DNA of 64,000 nt. It comes from Ramlibacter albus. GTDB lineage: Bacteria > Pseudomonadota > Gammaproteobacteria > Burkholderiales > Burkholderiaceae_C. The DNA lies in the NCBI RefSeq assembly GCF_014297445.1, contig NZ_JACORU010000009.1, positions 62,001-126,000 of the forward strand, read 5' to 3'. The position numbers were made by a program, and so were the translations under genes. Shown in pieces: positions 33,961-42,479 of the stretch; within the stretch, counting starts at the first letter, position 1; every line of letters starts with the position of its first letter. The notes under the pieces are model-generated. The model saw nothing but the letters and a program-made list of their open reading frames with translations, was not told the DNA's origin and did not search any database.

Positions 33961-34875
33961 CTACGCCGCGAGCAGGGAGTCGAGGAGCTCGTCCTTCTCC
34001 TGCCAAAGCTGCGCCAGCCACTGCTGGAAGCGCGCGCGATAGGCGGCGTCGCTCGACCAGTCGCCCGTGCACAGCGCCTCGGGGACCGGCAGCTCGCGGA
34101 TGTTCACGCCGATGCGCTCGACGCGGCCGCAAAGGAAGTCCCAGAAGCCGGGCACGCCCGGCGAGTAGGCGATGGTCACGTCGATCATCGAATCGAACTT
34201 GCTGCCCATCGATTGCAGCGTCAGCGCCAGCGCGCCCGCCTTCGGCTTGAGGAGGTGCCGGTACGGCGAGTGCTGCTTGCGCTGCTTGTCCCGCGTGAAG
34301 CGCGTGCCCTCCGCGAAATTCATCACGCTGGTGGGCACCAGCTCGAACTTGCGGCAGGCGCGCCGGGTGGCCAGTGCATCATCGGCGCGCCGCTCGGGGT
34401 TGCGGCGAAGCGTCGCCTTGCCGTGGCGCTTCATGAAAGGGAAGTCGAGCGACCACCAGGCGAGGCCGATCACCGGCACGTAGATCAGCTCCTGCTTCAG
34501 GAAGAATTTCAGCATCGGCACGCGCCGGTTCAGCAGGTGCTGCAGCACGAAGATGTCGGCCCACGACTGGTGGTTGCAATTCACGAGGAACCACCCGTTG
34601 CGGCGCTTGCCTGCCGGCAGGCCGTGGACGTGCCACACGCTCGACTGGGTCAGGCGCATCCAGCCGCTGTTGCAGGCGATCCAGCAGCTGGCGATCGAGT
34701 TGAGCAGCGGGTCGATGCGCTTGCGCACCGGCGCGAGCGGCAATGCCAGCTTCACGAGTGCGAGCGCGACCAGCGGGATCGTCCAGAAGAGCGTGTTGGT
34801 GCAAAGCAGCGCGAGCGCGATGGCGCCGCGGATGGGAGCGGGAAGGAAGGAGAGAGGGGCGCGTGGGTTCACCAC
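33961..34875 (-). CDS. 1-acyl-sn-glycerol-3-phosphate acyltransferase-like protein (LPLAT, YihG type)
   Basis: 304 residues. N-terminal hydrophobic helix (GAIALALLCTNTLFWTIPLVALALV). Acyltransferase box I NHQSWAD (His-x4-Asp) and box III FAEGTRF are clear, with a basic region RDKQRKQHSPYRHLLKPK typical of the YihG/PlsC-like branch. It would acylate a lysophospholipid at the inner membrane. The 173-bp gap upstream to paralog B holds nothing recognisable. Confidence 0.92.
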   Translation of the reverse strand: MVNPRAPLSFLPAPIRGAIALALLCTNTLFWTIPLVALALVKLALPLAPVRKRIDPLLNSIASCWIACNSGWMRLTQSSVWHVHGLPAGKRRNGWFLVNCNHQSWADIFVLQHLLNRRVPMLKFFLKQELIYVPVIGLAWWSLDFPFMKRHGKATLRRNPERRADDALATRRACRKFELVPTSVMNFAEGTRFTRDKQRKQHSPYRHLLKPKAGALALTLQSMGSKFDSMIDVTIAYSPGVPGFWDFLCGRVERIGVNIRELPVPEALCTGDWSSDAAYRARFQQWLAQLWQEKDELLDSLLAA

Positions 34876-34917
34876 GCGGATGGTAGGTTTGGGAATGCGA
34901 GACGACTTTGGTCGAGA

Positions 34918-35337
34918 TCAAGGCTTGAACGGATCGACGATCCGCAGGCGCTTTTCCAGCAGCAGCCCGTGCTGCATATCCTCCGAATAGAGCACGTTGC
35001 ATCCGGCCAGCAGCGCCGAGGCGGCGATCATCGCGTCATAGACGTTCAACGAGTAGCGCTGAGCGAGCCTGCAACCCGTCTCATGCGTTTCCTCCGTGAG
35101 CGATTCCATCGCGCAGCTCGCCTTGATGGCTGCGAGCGACTCGTCGACCTCGTCCCAACCCATCGAAAGCTTTCGCAGCGCGACGCTCGTGAACTCGTTG
35201 AGAACCTGCACGCTGATAGTGGGCCGCTCCAGCAGCAGTGCCTCCGCGCGGTCCGCCTTGCCGGTTTCGCCGGAGAACAAGTAGAGCAGGACGTTCGTAT
35301 CGAGGAAGAACCTAGCGGCGGGCGTTGGCTTCGTCAC
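34918..35337 (-). CDS. PIN-domain toxin (VapC-like)
   Basis: 139 residues from GTG 35337 (VTKPTPAARFFLDTNVLLYLF). PIN-domain acidic residues appear in FLDTNVLLYL, QVLNEFTSV and NVYDAMIAASALLAG. It would cleave RNA and be neutralised by the upstream antitoxin, whose gene it overlaps by 26 bp. An alternative ATG at 35370 extends the N-terminus but has an unrelated composition. The last residues VDPFKP end 42 bp upstream of the acyltransferase start. Confidence 0.85.
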   Translation of the reverse strand: MTKPTPAARFFLDTNVLLYLFSGETGKADRAEALLLERPTISVQVLNEFTSVALRKLSMGWDEVDESLAAIKASCAMESLTEETHETGCRLAQRYSLNVYDAMIAASALLAGCNVLYSEDMQHGLLLEKRLRIVDPFKP

Positions 35338-35545
35338 GGTCGAACTTGAAATCGGCTGGAAGCCGCCCACGGAAGCGCCGCACGCGCGCGAGGAGCGCAG
35401 CCGCGCCGGGCTTCTTCTTCAACTCGAAAGCACGTTCACCTGCCACGATGACCTCCACGTCATCCCCCTCCTGGAGCTGTAGAACCTCCACGACTGCCGC
35501 GGGAAGCCTGATGGCCAGGCTGTTGCCCCATTTGGAGACCTGCAT
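35312..35545 (-). CDS. AbrB/MazE-type antitoxin (VapB-like)
   Basis: 77 residues. MQVSKWGNSLAIRLPAAVVEVLQLQEGDDVEVIV is the SpoVT/AbrB swapped-hairpin DNA-binding domain; the C-terminal half (FRGRLPADFKFDRDEANARR) would wrap the toxin. Read first in the two-gene unit, with a palindromic operator just upstream. Confidence 0.88.
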   Translation of the reverse strand: MQVSKWGNSLAIRLPAAVVEVLQLQEGDDVEVIVAGERAFELKKKPGAAALLARVRRFRGRLPADFKFDRDEANARR

Positions 35546-35558
35546 CGAAACCGCCGAT

Positions 35559-35586
35559 GGATATACAACGCTTGCAATGTATATCC
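35559..35586 (-). promoter_or_regulatory. Palindromic operator of the VapBC-like unit
   Basis: GGATATACA at 35559-35567 and TGTATATCC at 35578-35586 are perfect inverted 9-bp arms separated by 10 bp. It lies 14 bp before the antitoxin ATG, as expected for autoregulation by the toxin-antitoxin complex. Its A+T richness contrasts with the surroundings. Confidence 0.65.
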
Positions 35587-35614
35587 GAGAGGCAGCGCTG
35601 TCAAGCAGGCCGGG

Positions 35615-37171
35615 TCACGCGTGTTCGGCGTCCCAGACCCCGTCCACATTGCGCGGCAAGTCCTTTTTCCGGATCCGCTGCGTCGGCGTCTTCGGGAACT
35701 CGTCGATGAACGCCACATACCGCGGCACCTGGAAGTGCGGCAGCCGCGGCTTGCACCATTCGACGAGCGCGGCGGGATCGAGGCTCACGCCGTCGGCGAC
35801 GCGCACGAAGAGCTTCAGCTCCTCGTCGCCCAACTCGCTGGGAACACCCACCAGCGCGCATTCGGCGATGGCTTCGTGTTCGCCGACCACGCGCTCCACT
35901 TCCCACGCCGAGATGTTGATGCCGCGGCGGCGCACGACGTCCTTCGCGCGGCCCGCGAAGTAGTAGAAGCCCTGCTCGTCACGCCGCGCGAGGTCTCCGG
36001 TGCAGTACCAGTCGCCCTTCATCGCGCCGCGCGTTGCTTCCTCGTTGCGGAAATAGCCGAGGAAGTGCAGTCCCGGCACGCGCGAGCGGAACTGCATCTC
36101 GCCCGATTGCCCCACGGGGACGTCGTTGCCCTCCTCATCGACCAAGCGCATGTCGTACCAGGACAGCGGCTTGCCGATGGAGAACTTCGGCCCTTCAGGG
36201 TTGATCGTGGTGAACGTGAGCAGCTCGGACATGCCATAGCCCTCGCGGATCTCCACGCCGAAGCGTTTCGCGAACACTTCCCAGATCTCCGGCGGGCAGC
36301 CGCCGCCCCACGCGATGCGCACCTTGTGGTCTCGGTCGTCGGGTTTGGGAGGTTGCCTGAGCAGCATCGCGAGCACACCACCGAGATAGTGGATGTGCGT
36401 GACGCCGAAGCGGCGGCACTGGTCCCAGAACTGCGAGGCGCTGAACTTCTCGACCATCGCAAGCGTGAGCTTCTGCAGGATGGCGGCCGTCACGACGCCG
36501 ACGCCGGCGCTGTGATGCAACGACTCCCACAGCAGGAACACGTCGCCCGGTTGCGCGCCCGTGAGGCGCAGCGTGGCCATCGGGCCCGCACGCTGGTTGC
36601 GGTCCGACTTCTTCACGCCCTTGGACGGGCCGGTCGTGCCGGAGCTCGGGGTGAGAGCGGTGATGTCGTCGGCCTTCGGCCTGGCCTTCGGTGGCGACGC
36701 ATCGGCGAATTCGAGCAGCGCTTCGAAGGCATGGTCGCCGCCGCTGCGCCAGAGCACCTGCTCCACGCCCGACTTCGGCAGCACTTCTTCCAGCACCTCG
36801 CGGTACTCCGCATCCGCGATGAGCGCACGCGGCGAGAACGCCTCGAACGGGTACGCCAGCGACGCACCCTTGAACGCCGTGTTGATCGGCACGCGCACCA
36901 TGCCCACCTTCGCCAGCGCGAGGATCGCGATGATGTGGTCCGGATGGCTGGGCAGCATCAGCGCCACGCGGTCACCTGGCTGCAGCCCGCGCGCGAGCAG
37001 GCCATTGGCGACGCGGTTGATCAGCACGTCGATGTCGCCGAACGTGAAGTCGCGGCCCTGGAATTTCAGGAAGACGTGCTGCGCGTCTTCGACCGCGCGG
37101 CGGTCGAGGATGTCGCGCAGCGTCTCGTCGCCCACCACCGGCATGTCGATCACGTCGCTCACCATAGCCAT
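35615..37171 (-). CDS. AMP-forming acyl-CoA synthetase (class I adenylate-forming enzyme)
   Basis: 518 residues. Motifs in order: ALTPSSGTTGPSKGVKKS (P-loop), GYGMSELLTF, TGDLARRDEQGFYYFAGRAKDVVRRRG and the C-terminal QRIRKKDLP with the catalytic Lys. It activates a carboxylic acid as acyl-AMP then acyl-CoA; similar to crotonobetaine/carnitine-CoA ligases and long-chain ligases. Start at 37171 or at 37165, where it overlaps the upstream stop. Final gene of the Bug-SDR-unknown-ligase operon. Confidence 0.93.
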   Translation of the reverse strand: MAMVSDVIDMPVVGDETLRDILDRRAVEDAQHVFLKFQGRDFTFGDIDVLINRVANGLLARGLQPGDRVALMLPSHPDHIIAILALAKVGMVRVPINTAFKGASLAYPFEAFSPRALIADAEYREVLEEVLPKSGVEQVLWRSGGDHAFEALLEFADASPPKARPKADDITALTPSSGTTGPSKGVKKSDRNQRAGPMATLRLTGAQPGDVFLLWESLHHSAGVGVVTAAILQKLTLAMVEKFSASQFWDQCRRFGVTHIHYLGGVLAMLLRQPPKPDDRDHKVRIAWGGGCPPEIWEVFAKRFGVEIREGYGMSELLTFTTINPEGPKFSIGKPLSWYDMRLVDEEGNDVPVGQSGEMQFRSRVPGLHFLGYFRNEEATRGAMKGDWYCTGDLARRDEQGFYYFAGRAKDVVRRRGINISAWEVERVVGEHEAIAECALVGVPSELGDEELKLFVRVADGVSLDPAALVEWCKPRLPHFQVPRYVAFIDEFPKTPTQRIRKKDLPRNVDGVWDAEHA

Positions 37172-38223
37172 TGCCCCATGTCCTCGACTTCCCAGATTTC
37201 CTGCTCCACAGGGCCCAGCGCCGGCATCACCGACCGCGAGATCTTCAGGCGGCCGTTCAGGATGCGGCCACCCATGCGATGGAATTCGAAGTACGCATCG
37301 CGCACGCGCTCCGGCACTTCCCAGTCGAACGGCTTGTAGCTGTGCAGCACGATGCGCGCGCGTGTCGGCGACACCTTCTCCAGCTCGAAGTCCTGCCGGC
37401 AGGCGGTGAGGATGCGGGCATACAGGGCAGCAACCGAATGGACGTCGTTGCCTTCGATGCCCGCGTCGGCCTTGAGCTCGTGGATGTACTGGATGGCGAT
37501 GCCGCGCATCGTGTGGCCCACGAGATACGCCGCGACGTCGACGCCGAAGCGGTCGACCAGCACGCGGATCGAGCGGCTCACATAGCCCGCGGAGTAATTC
37601 GCGCGCGCCTTGAGCAGCCGCTCCTCGGGCCAGAGCTCCGGGTCGAGCTTCGGCGCTTTCGCGGGGTCGAATTCCGGCGACCGGTTCACGGCCTTGTCGA
37701 TGAAGGCCTCGTCCGGCGGCACGGGCTTGTCGTGCTCGATGAAGTAGCCCTCGTCGTACGGCTCGCCCTCGGTGATCGTCTTGGTCTTGACGTACTGCAG
37801 CCGGTCGTTGCCCAGCAGCAGCCCGTTGCGCGCATGCCAGGAGCGGCCGTTGTACCGGCGCACGTGGCTGGGCACGGCCAGCATCGCGATGCCGGGGTAA
37901 GTCCACATCGGCGCGAGGTAGCGCACCCAGCACTTCTTCGGCGACTCCTCGATGTACTCCATCTTCAGCCCGCCGATCATGTTGGTGAAGTAGTGGTACT
38001 TGCACGCCTTCACCGCGGCCGGCTCGTCGTCGCGGATGCCCAGCTTGCGCAGGCCCTCTAGAAAGTTCGCGTCCTGGTGCGTGCGCAGCGTGTCCGCCCA
38101 GAGCTCGGCCAGCGCGCGTTCGCCGCGCTCGCGGTTCGTGACGGCGGCAAGCCCGCCGAAGGTGCGGCCCCAGTACTTGCCGGCCAGCGCCGTGTCGGCG
38201 CGCAGTTTCTCGAGGGGGGTCAT
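37159..38223 (-). CDS. Unrecognised conserved-type protein (354 residues)
   Basis: I do not recognise this protein. It is soluble-looking and mixed alpha/beta, with CKYHYFTNMIGGLKMEYIEE, WVRYLAPMWTYPGIAMLAVP, ARANYSAGYVSRSIRVLVDRFG and IHELKADAGIEGNDVHS as notable segments rich in aromatic residues, and several Cys/His. ATG at 38223 is one base from the SDR stop; the end overlaps the acyl-CoA synthetase start. Tight coupling implies a part in the same pathway, perhaps an enzyme of an aromatic or alicyclic acid. A longer N-terminus (ATG at 38244) would overlap the SDR. Confidence 0.8.
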   Translation of the reverse strand: MTPLEKLRADTALAGKYWGRTFGGLAAVTNRERGERALAELWADTLRTHQDANFLEGLRKLGIRDDEPAAVKACKYHYFTNMIGGLKMEYIEESPKKCWVRYLAPMWTYPGIAMLAVPSHVRRYNGRSWHARNGLLLGNDRLQYVKTKTITEGEPYDEGYFIEHDKPVPPDEAFIDKAVNRSPEFDPAKAPKLDPELWPEERLLKARANYSAGYVSRSIRVLVDRFGVDVAAYLVGHTMRGIAIQYIHELKADAGIEGNDVHSVAALYARILTACRQDFELEKVSPTRARIVLHSYKPFDWEVPERVRDAYFEFHRMGGRILNGRLKISRSVMPALGPVEQEIWEVEDMGQWLW

Positions 38224-38224
38224 G

Positions 38225-38998
38225 TCAGTACATCGATTCGCCACCGTTCAGGTGGATCAGCTGCCCGGTCACCCAGGACTCGGGGCTTGCGAGGAACAGG
38301 CAGCACTGCGCGGCGTCCTCGTCGGTGCCCAGGCGGCGCAGCGGCATCGTCTTGACGGCCTCCGCCCACAGGGCCTTGTAGTTGGGGTAGTTCTTCTCGT
38401 CGCGCACCGTGTCCATCTTGCCGGGCGCGATGGTGTTCGCGGTGATGTTGTATTCGCCGAACTCCACCGCGATCGCCTTGGCCAGCGCATGCAGGCCCGC
38501 CTTGGCGGTGACGTTGTGAGCGCGGTTCGCGTACGTGAAGAAACCGTCGCGGCCCGACATGTGGATGATGCGGCCCCAGCGCTTGTCGCGCATGCCGGGC
38601 AGCACGCAGCGCGCCAGGTAGAAGGCGGAGCTCAGGCTCGTCTCGATCACGCGCTTCCAGTCGTCGGGCGTGATCTCGAGGAAAGACTGGCGCGGCCGCA
38701 AGCCGACGTTCTGCACCGAGATGTCGATGCTGCCGAAGCGGTCCACCGCCTCGTCAACCATGCGCTGCACGTCGTCCGGATTGGACACATCCGCCAGGAC
38801 CCAGTGCGCCTTGACGCCGTAGCTTTCCGCTTCGGCAGCGACCGCCTTCAGGGCATCGACGTCGTTGCGGCCATTGAGCACCACATTAGCGCCCGCTTTC
38901 GCGAATGCGAGCGCGATGCCCTTGCCGAGGTTACGGCCCGAACCGGTGACGAGCGCCGTGCGCCCGACGTGCGGGCGCGGATCGATCGTGTACGCCAC
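38225..38998 (-). CDS. SDR family protein with altered active site
   Basis: 257 residues. TGSGRNLGKGIALAFAKAGANV is the cofactor loop; VQNVG replaces the usual NNAG. In the active-site segment MSGRDGFFTYANRAHNVTAKAG the Ser and Lys are present but the catalytic Tyr position holds Asn (Asn-Val-Thr-Ala-Lys). A Tyr eight residues after the Ser might substitute. It could have another reaction or be catalytically weak. Four bases after the Bug stop; coupled to the unknown gene downstream. Confidence 0.88.
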   Translation of the reverse strand: MAYTIDPRPHVGRTALVTGSGRNLGKGIALAFAKAGANVVLNGRNDVDALKAVAAEAESYGVKAHWVLADVSNPDDVQRMVDEAVDRFGSIDISVQNVGLRPRQSFLEITPDDWKRVIETSLSSAFYLARCVLPGMRDKRWGRIIHMSGRDGFFTYANRAHNVTAKAGLHALAKAIAVEFGEYNITANTIAPGKMDTVRDEKNYPNYKALWAEAVKTMPLRRLGTDEDAAQCCLFLASPESWVTGQLIHLNGGESMY

Positions 38999-39002
38999 TC
39001 GC

Positions 39003-39980
39003 TCAGTTCTCCGCCTTGATGTCGGCCGCCTTGATGATGGCGCCCCAGCGCGGGATGTCCGCCGACAGGCGCTGCGTCATGTCTTCGGACGTGGAGCTGA
39101 CCGCGTCTACACCGAGGCTGCGGAACTTCGCCTTCACGTCCGCGTTGCCGAGGATCTTGACGAGCTCGTCGTTCAGCTTCTTGACGATGGCGGGCGGCGT
39201 GCCCGTCGGCGCGAGCAGCCCGTAGGTGGAGCGCACCTCCAGGTTCTGCAGGCCCACTTCCTTGGGCGTGGGCAGGTTCGCGAGAGCGGGGTTGCGCTCC
39301 GGCGTGGTCACCATCAGCGTCTTCACGCGGCCGGTGTTCATGTGCTGCACCACCGTCGGGGCCGTGGCGAAGTACACCTGGATCTGCCCGCCGATCAGGT
39401 CCGTCATCGCGGGGCCGCTGCCGCGGTAGGGCACGTGCACCATCGAAATGCCGGCGCTGCGCTTGAACATCTCGCCCGCGATGTGCTCGAGCGAACCCGG
39501 GCCGGTGGAGCCGAACGTCAGCGCGCCGGGCTTCGATTTCGCATACGCGATGAGCTCCTGAACGGTGTTGGCCGGCACGGCGGGGTTGATCATCAGCGCC
39601 ATCGGCTGGAAACCCAGCGTGGAGATGCCCACGAAGTCCTTGTCGAGCGCGTAGCCCACGCGCTGCGTGCCGTACAGCACGGTGTTGATCGCGTACGTGG
39701 TCCAAGGCGCGACTAGCAGCGTGTAGCCGTCGGGCGCGGACTTGGCGACGTACTGCGCGCCGATGTTCCCCGAGAAGCCGGGGCGGTTGTCGATGACGAA
39801 CGCCTTGCCCATGCTTTCCTGCAGCTTCTCGCCGATGAGGCGGCCGATCGCATCGGCACCGCCGCCGGGCGGGTAGGCCACGACGAGCGTCACGGGCTTG
39901 GTGGGGTAGTCCTGCGCGACGGCGGCCGCCGGTACAACCAGCGAAGCGACGAGGGAGAGGAGAAGAAGCGTCTTTTTCAA
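39003..39980 (-). CDS. Bug/TctC family periplasmic solute-binding protein
   Basis: 325 residues. A clean Sec signal MKKTLLLLSLVASLVVPAAAVAQ, then VTLVVAYPPGGGADAIGRL and VIDNRPGFSGNIGAQ. First gene of a four-gene operon ending with an acyl-CoA synthetase, implying uptake then CoA activation of a carboxylic acid. Preceded by a strong AT-rich promoter with an inverted repeat likely bound by the upstream LysR protein. Confidence 0.93.
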   Translation of the reverse strand: MKKTLLLLSLVASLVVPAAAVAQDYPTKPVTLVVAYPPGGGADAIGRLIGEKLQESMGKAFVIDNRPGFSGNIGAQYVAKSAPDGYTLLVAPWTTYAINTVLYGTQRVGYALDKDFVGISTLGFQPMALMINPAVPANTVQELIAYAKSKPGALTFGSTGPGSLEHIAGEMFKRSAGISMVHVPYRGSGPAMTDLIGGQIQVYFATAPTVVQHMNTGRVKTLMVTTPERNPALANLPTPKEVGLQNLEVRSTYGLLAPTGTPPAIVKKLNDELVKILGNADVKAKFRSLGVDAVSSTSEDMTQRLSADIPRWGAIIKAADIKAEN

Positions 39981-40017
39981 CTGCGGCTCCTGGGGGTGGG
40001 ACGAAGGAAGTCGTTGG

Positions 40018-40047
40018 ATAATATCAGCTAATGTTAAGGATTAGCAA
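40018..40047 (-). promoter_or_regulatory. Promoter with LysR-type inverted repeat before the Bug operon
   Basis: On the minus strand TTGCTA (40047-40042), 18 bp, TATTAT (40023-40018). The inverted repeat GCTAATGTTAAGGATTAGC (40027-40045) lies within the spacer and overlaps the -35. The position suits regulation by the neighbouring LysR protein. The TATTAT element lies 38 bp before the ATG. Confidence 0.6.
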
Positions 40048-40056
40048 TACTTAAAC

Positions 40057-41049
40057 TCAGGCGCCCTCGGTGATGTCCGCCCAGGGCGCGAGCTTGTGCA
40101 GCACCGGGATCCACTGGTGCTTGAGGATCGTGCGCGCGGTCGCTGCGACACGCTCCCACAGCGCCGAGTGCTCGTCCTTGTACGCAACCACACGCAAGGT
40201 GCGCGACGAAGAGGCGGGCTTCAGGGGAAGGAACTGGTAGTCCGCGGGCGCGGCCTGTGTCTTGGCCACGCACAGCGGCGTGGTCATCGTCCAGCCCATG
40301 CCGGCGCGCACCATCGCGAGCACCGCGTCGGAAGTGTCGAACTCGTACTCGCGCGGCAGGTCGAGCTCGTGGTGCCGCAGGAACGTGTCCACGTGCCGCC
40401 CGATGAACGCACCCGGGCTGTAGCGCACCAGCGGCAGCTCGCCCGCGAGCGCCTTGAGGTCGCGCAGGCCGAGCCCGTTGGCAGGCACCTTGAACTTCTT
40501 CGGCGCGACGACGATCAGCGGCTCGCGCAGCAGCGGCAGCGACAGCATCTCCGCGCCGCGGCCCATCTCCTCGGAAGTGATCATCAGGTCCACGCGCTTT
40601 TCCTCCAGCGCGCGCATGCTGGTCTCCTTCACGCCCGAGACCACGGCCCAGCGCGTGGCGAGCGACGAGATCTCGCGCAGCAGGTGTGGCCCGACCGTGC
40701 TGGCGAACGAATCGACCATGCCGATGCGCAAGAGCGGCAGCTTCGCGTTCTGCTGCATCTCCACCAGGTGCTCCAGCTCGCGGGCGCGGCGCAGCAGCTC
40801 CTGCGCGCGCGTGTAGAACGTGCTGCCGAAGAGAGTGAGCTGCATCGGGCGTGTCGAACGGTCGATCAGCTGCGCACCCAGGCCCGTCTCGATGGCGGTG
40901 ATCGTCTGCGAGACGGCCGATTGCGTCATGCCCAGGTGGTTGGCCGCATTCGTCATGCCGTCCTGCTGCACGACGGCGACGAAGACCTCCATCATCCGCA
41001 GGTTGAGCCAGCTGCGGCCGTTCGGTTCGGTGTGTTTGGGCGTGGGCAT
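40057..41049 (-). CDS. LysR family transcriptional regulator
   Basis: 330 residues. The winged helix-turn-helix occupies about residues 19-76 (VFVAVVQQDGMTNAANHLGM, TQSAVSQTITAIETGLGAQLIDRS), and the rest is a periplasmic-binding-like effector domain. Placed between the Bug operon (downstream, same strand) and the divergent MmgE/PrpD gene, it most likely controls both. Confidence 0.93.
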   Translation of the reverse strand: MPTPKHTEPNGRSWLNLRMMEVFVAVVQQDGMTNAANHLGMTQSAVSQTITAIETGLGAQLIDRSTRPMQLTLFGSTFYTRAQELLRRARELEHLVEMQQNAKLPLLRIGMVDSFASTVGPHLLREISSLATRWAVVSGVKETSMRALEEKRVDLMITSEEMGRGAEMLSLPLLREPLIVVAPKKFKVPANGLGLRDLKALAGELPLVRYSPGAFIGRHVDTFLRHHELDLPREYEFDTSDAVLAMVRAGMGWTMTTPLCVAKTQAAPADYQFLPLKPASSSRTLRVVAYKDEHSALWERVAATARTILKHQWIPVLHKLAPWADITEGA

Positions 41050-41052
41050 CGT

Positions 41053-41109
41053 TTGACAGGGCGCGGAAACGGCCTCTAGAATAACTAATAGTGTGCATCA
41101 GCACAACTA
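41053..41109 (+). promoter_or_regulatory. Sigma-70 promoter and inverted repeat before the MmgE/PrpD gene
   Basis: TTGACA (41053-41058), 18 bp, TAGAAT (41077-41082). Just after the -10 lie ACTAAT (41084-41089), the inverted repeat TAGTGTGC (41089-41096)/GCACAACTA (41101-41109), and a second ACTAAT (41106-41111), resembling the half-sites near 40030. This could be a LysR operator covering the transcription start. Confidence 0.6.
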
Positions 41110-41128
41110 ATTCAGGAGTACCGCACCG

Positions 41129-42478
41129 ATGGCCACCCCCGTCACCGAAACCCTCGCCGCGTTCGTGGCGCAACTGCGCTACGAGCAGCTTCCCGCCGAC
41201 GTGGCGCAGGAAGCGAAGCTGGCGATCGCCGACACGGTCGGCAGTGCGCTGGCGGCCGCGAAGGAGAGCGTCACCACTGCGGCCCTCGCGACGGTGGACT
41301 CGCATGGCCCCGCATCCGTGTGGGGGCTCGGGCGCAAAGTCGGCGTGCGCGACGCCGCATTCGTCAACGGCACGATGGCGCACGCGCACGACATCGACGA
41401 CACCAACCCGTCGATGCGCGGGCACCCGTCGGCGCCCGTGGTCCCCGCCGTCTTCGCGCTTGCCGCGCAGCAGGGTGCGAGCGGCAAGGAGGCCATCGCG
41501 GCGTACGTCGCCGGCGTGGAGATCGAGACCAAGATCGGCCGCGCGGTCAACATGGCCCACTACAACAAGGGCTGGCACACGACCTTGACGCTCGGCTCGC
41601 TCGGCACGGCGGCCGCGGCGGCCAACCTGCTGAAGCTCGACGCCCACCAGACCGCGATTGCGCTGGCCATCTCCGCATCCACCGCGGGCGGGCTGGTGGC
41701 CAACTTCGGCACGATGACCAAGCCCGTGCACTCCGGTTTCGCCGCCGACAACGGCGTGAAGGCGGCACTGCTCGCTCGTGCCGGTATCACGGCCAACCCG
41801 AAAGCGCTCGAAGCGAAGACGGGTTTCTTCGAACTCTTCGCCGGCAACGAGGTGCACCCCGAGCTCGCGCTGGAGAAGCTCGGCGAGCGCTGGGACATCG
41901 TGGACCCCGGCAACATCTACAAGCTGTACCCCACCTGCTCGCTCACGCACTGCGCGGTCGACATGATCCTCGACGGCATTGCCGACGGCAGCATCCGGCC
42001 GAAGGAGGTGGAGGCCATCGAGTGTGCCGTGGGCTACCGCTGCGAGAACACCCTGCCCTACCACGACGCGAAGACCGGCCTCGAAGGCAAGTTCAGCATG
42101 GAGTACTGCCTGGCCGCCGCGCTCGTCTACGGCAAGCTGGGCTTCGCGCAGTTCGAGGACGACGCCGTCACCACGCCCGAGATCGCGGCGATGCACAAGC
42201 GCATCCGCCTCTACACGCACCCGGACCTGCGCACGCCCGAGTCGGTGCCCTACGACTTCACGGACCTCACCATCGTGCACCGCGACGGCCGCAAGTTCCA
42301 CGGCCGCGAGTCGTATGCCAAGGGCGACCCGCACAAGCGCTGGAGCCTCGCGCAGTTCAAGGGCAAGTTCGTCGAGTGCGCCGAACCGCTGATGGGCGGC
42401 GCGCAGTCCGGCGCACTGTGGGATCGGTTGCAGCAGCTCGAAGCACTCTCCGGCGAGCAGCTGGCCGGCCTGGTCTGA
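41129..42478 (+). CDS. MmgE/PrpD family protein
   Basis: 449 residues. GTMAHAHDIDDTNPSMRGHPSAPVVPA, GWHTTLTLGSLGTAAAAANLL and YPTCSLTHCAVDMILD are family hallmarks. The family includes 2-methylcitrate dehydratase, aconitate decarboxylase and relatives, so a dehydration or decarboxylation of a small carboxylic acid is expected. CAGGAG stands 10 bases before the ATG. Followed two bases later by a crotonase gene, forming a two-gene unit. Confidence 0.92.
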   Translation: MATPVTETLAAFVAQLRYEQLPADVAQEAKLAIADTVGSALAAAKESVTTAALATVDSHGPASVWGLGRKVGVRDAAFVNGTMAHAHDIDDTNPSMRGHPSAPVVPAVFALAAQQGASGKEAIAAYVAGVEIETKIGRAVNMAHYNKGWHTTLTLGSLGTAAAAANLLKLDAHQTAIALAISASTAGGLVANFGTMTKPVHSGFAADNGVKAALLARAGITANPKALEAKTGFFELFAGNEVHPELALEKLGERWDIVDPGNIYKLYPTCSLTHCAVDMILDGIADGSIRPKEVEAIECAVGYRCENTLPYHDAKTGLEGKFSMEYCLAAALVYGKLGFAQFEDDAVTTPEIAAMHKRIRLYTHPDLRTPESVPYDFTDLTIVHRDGRKFHGRESYAKGDPHKRWSLAQFKGKFVECAEPLMGGAQSGALWDRLQQLEALSGEQLAGLV

Positions 42479-42479
42479 C

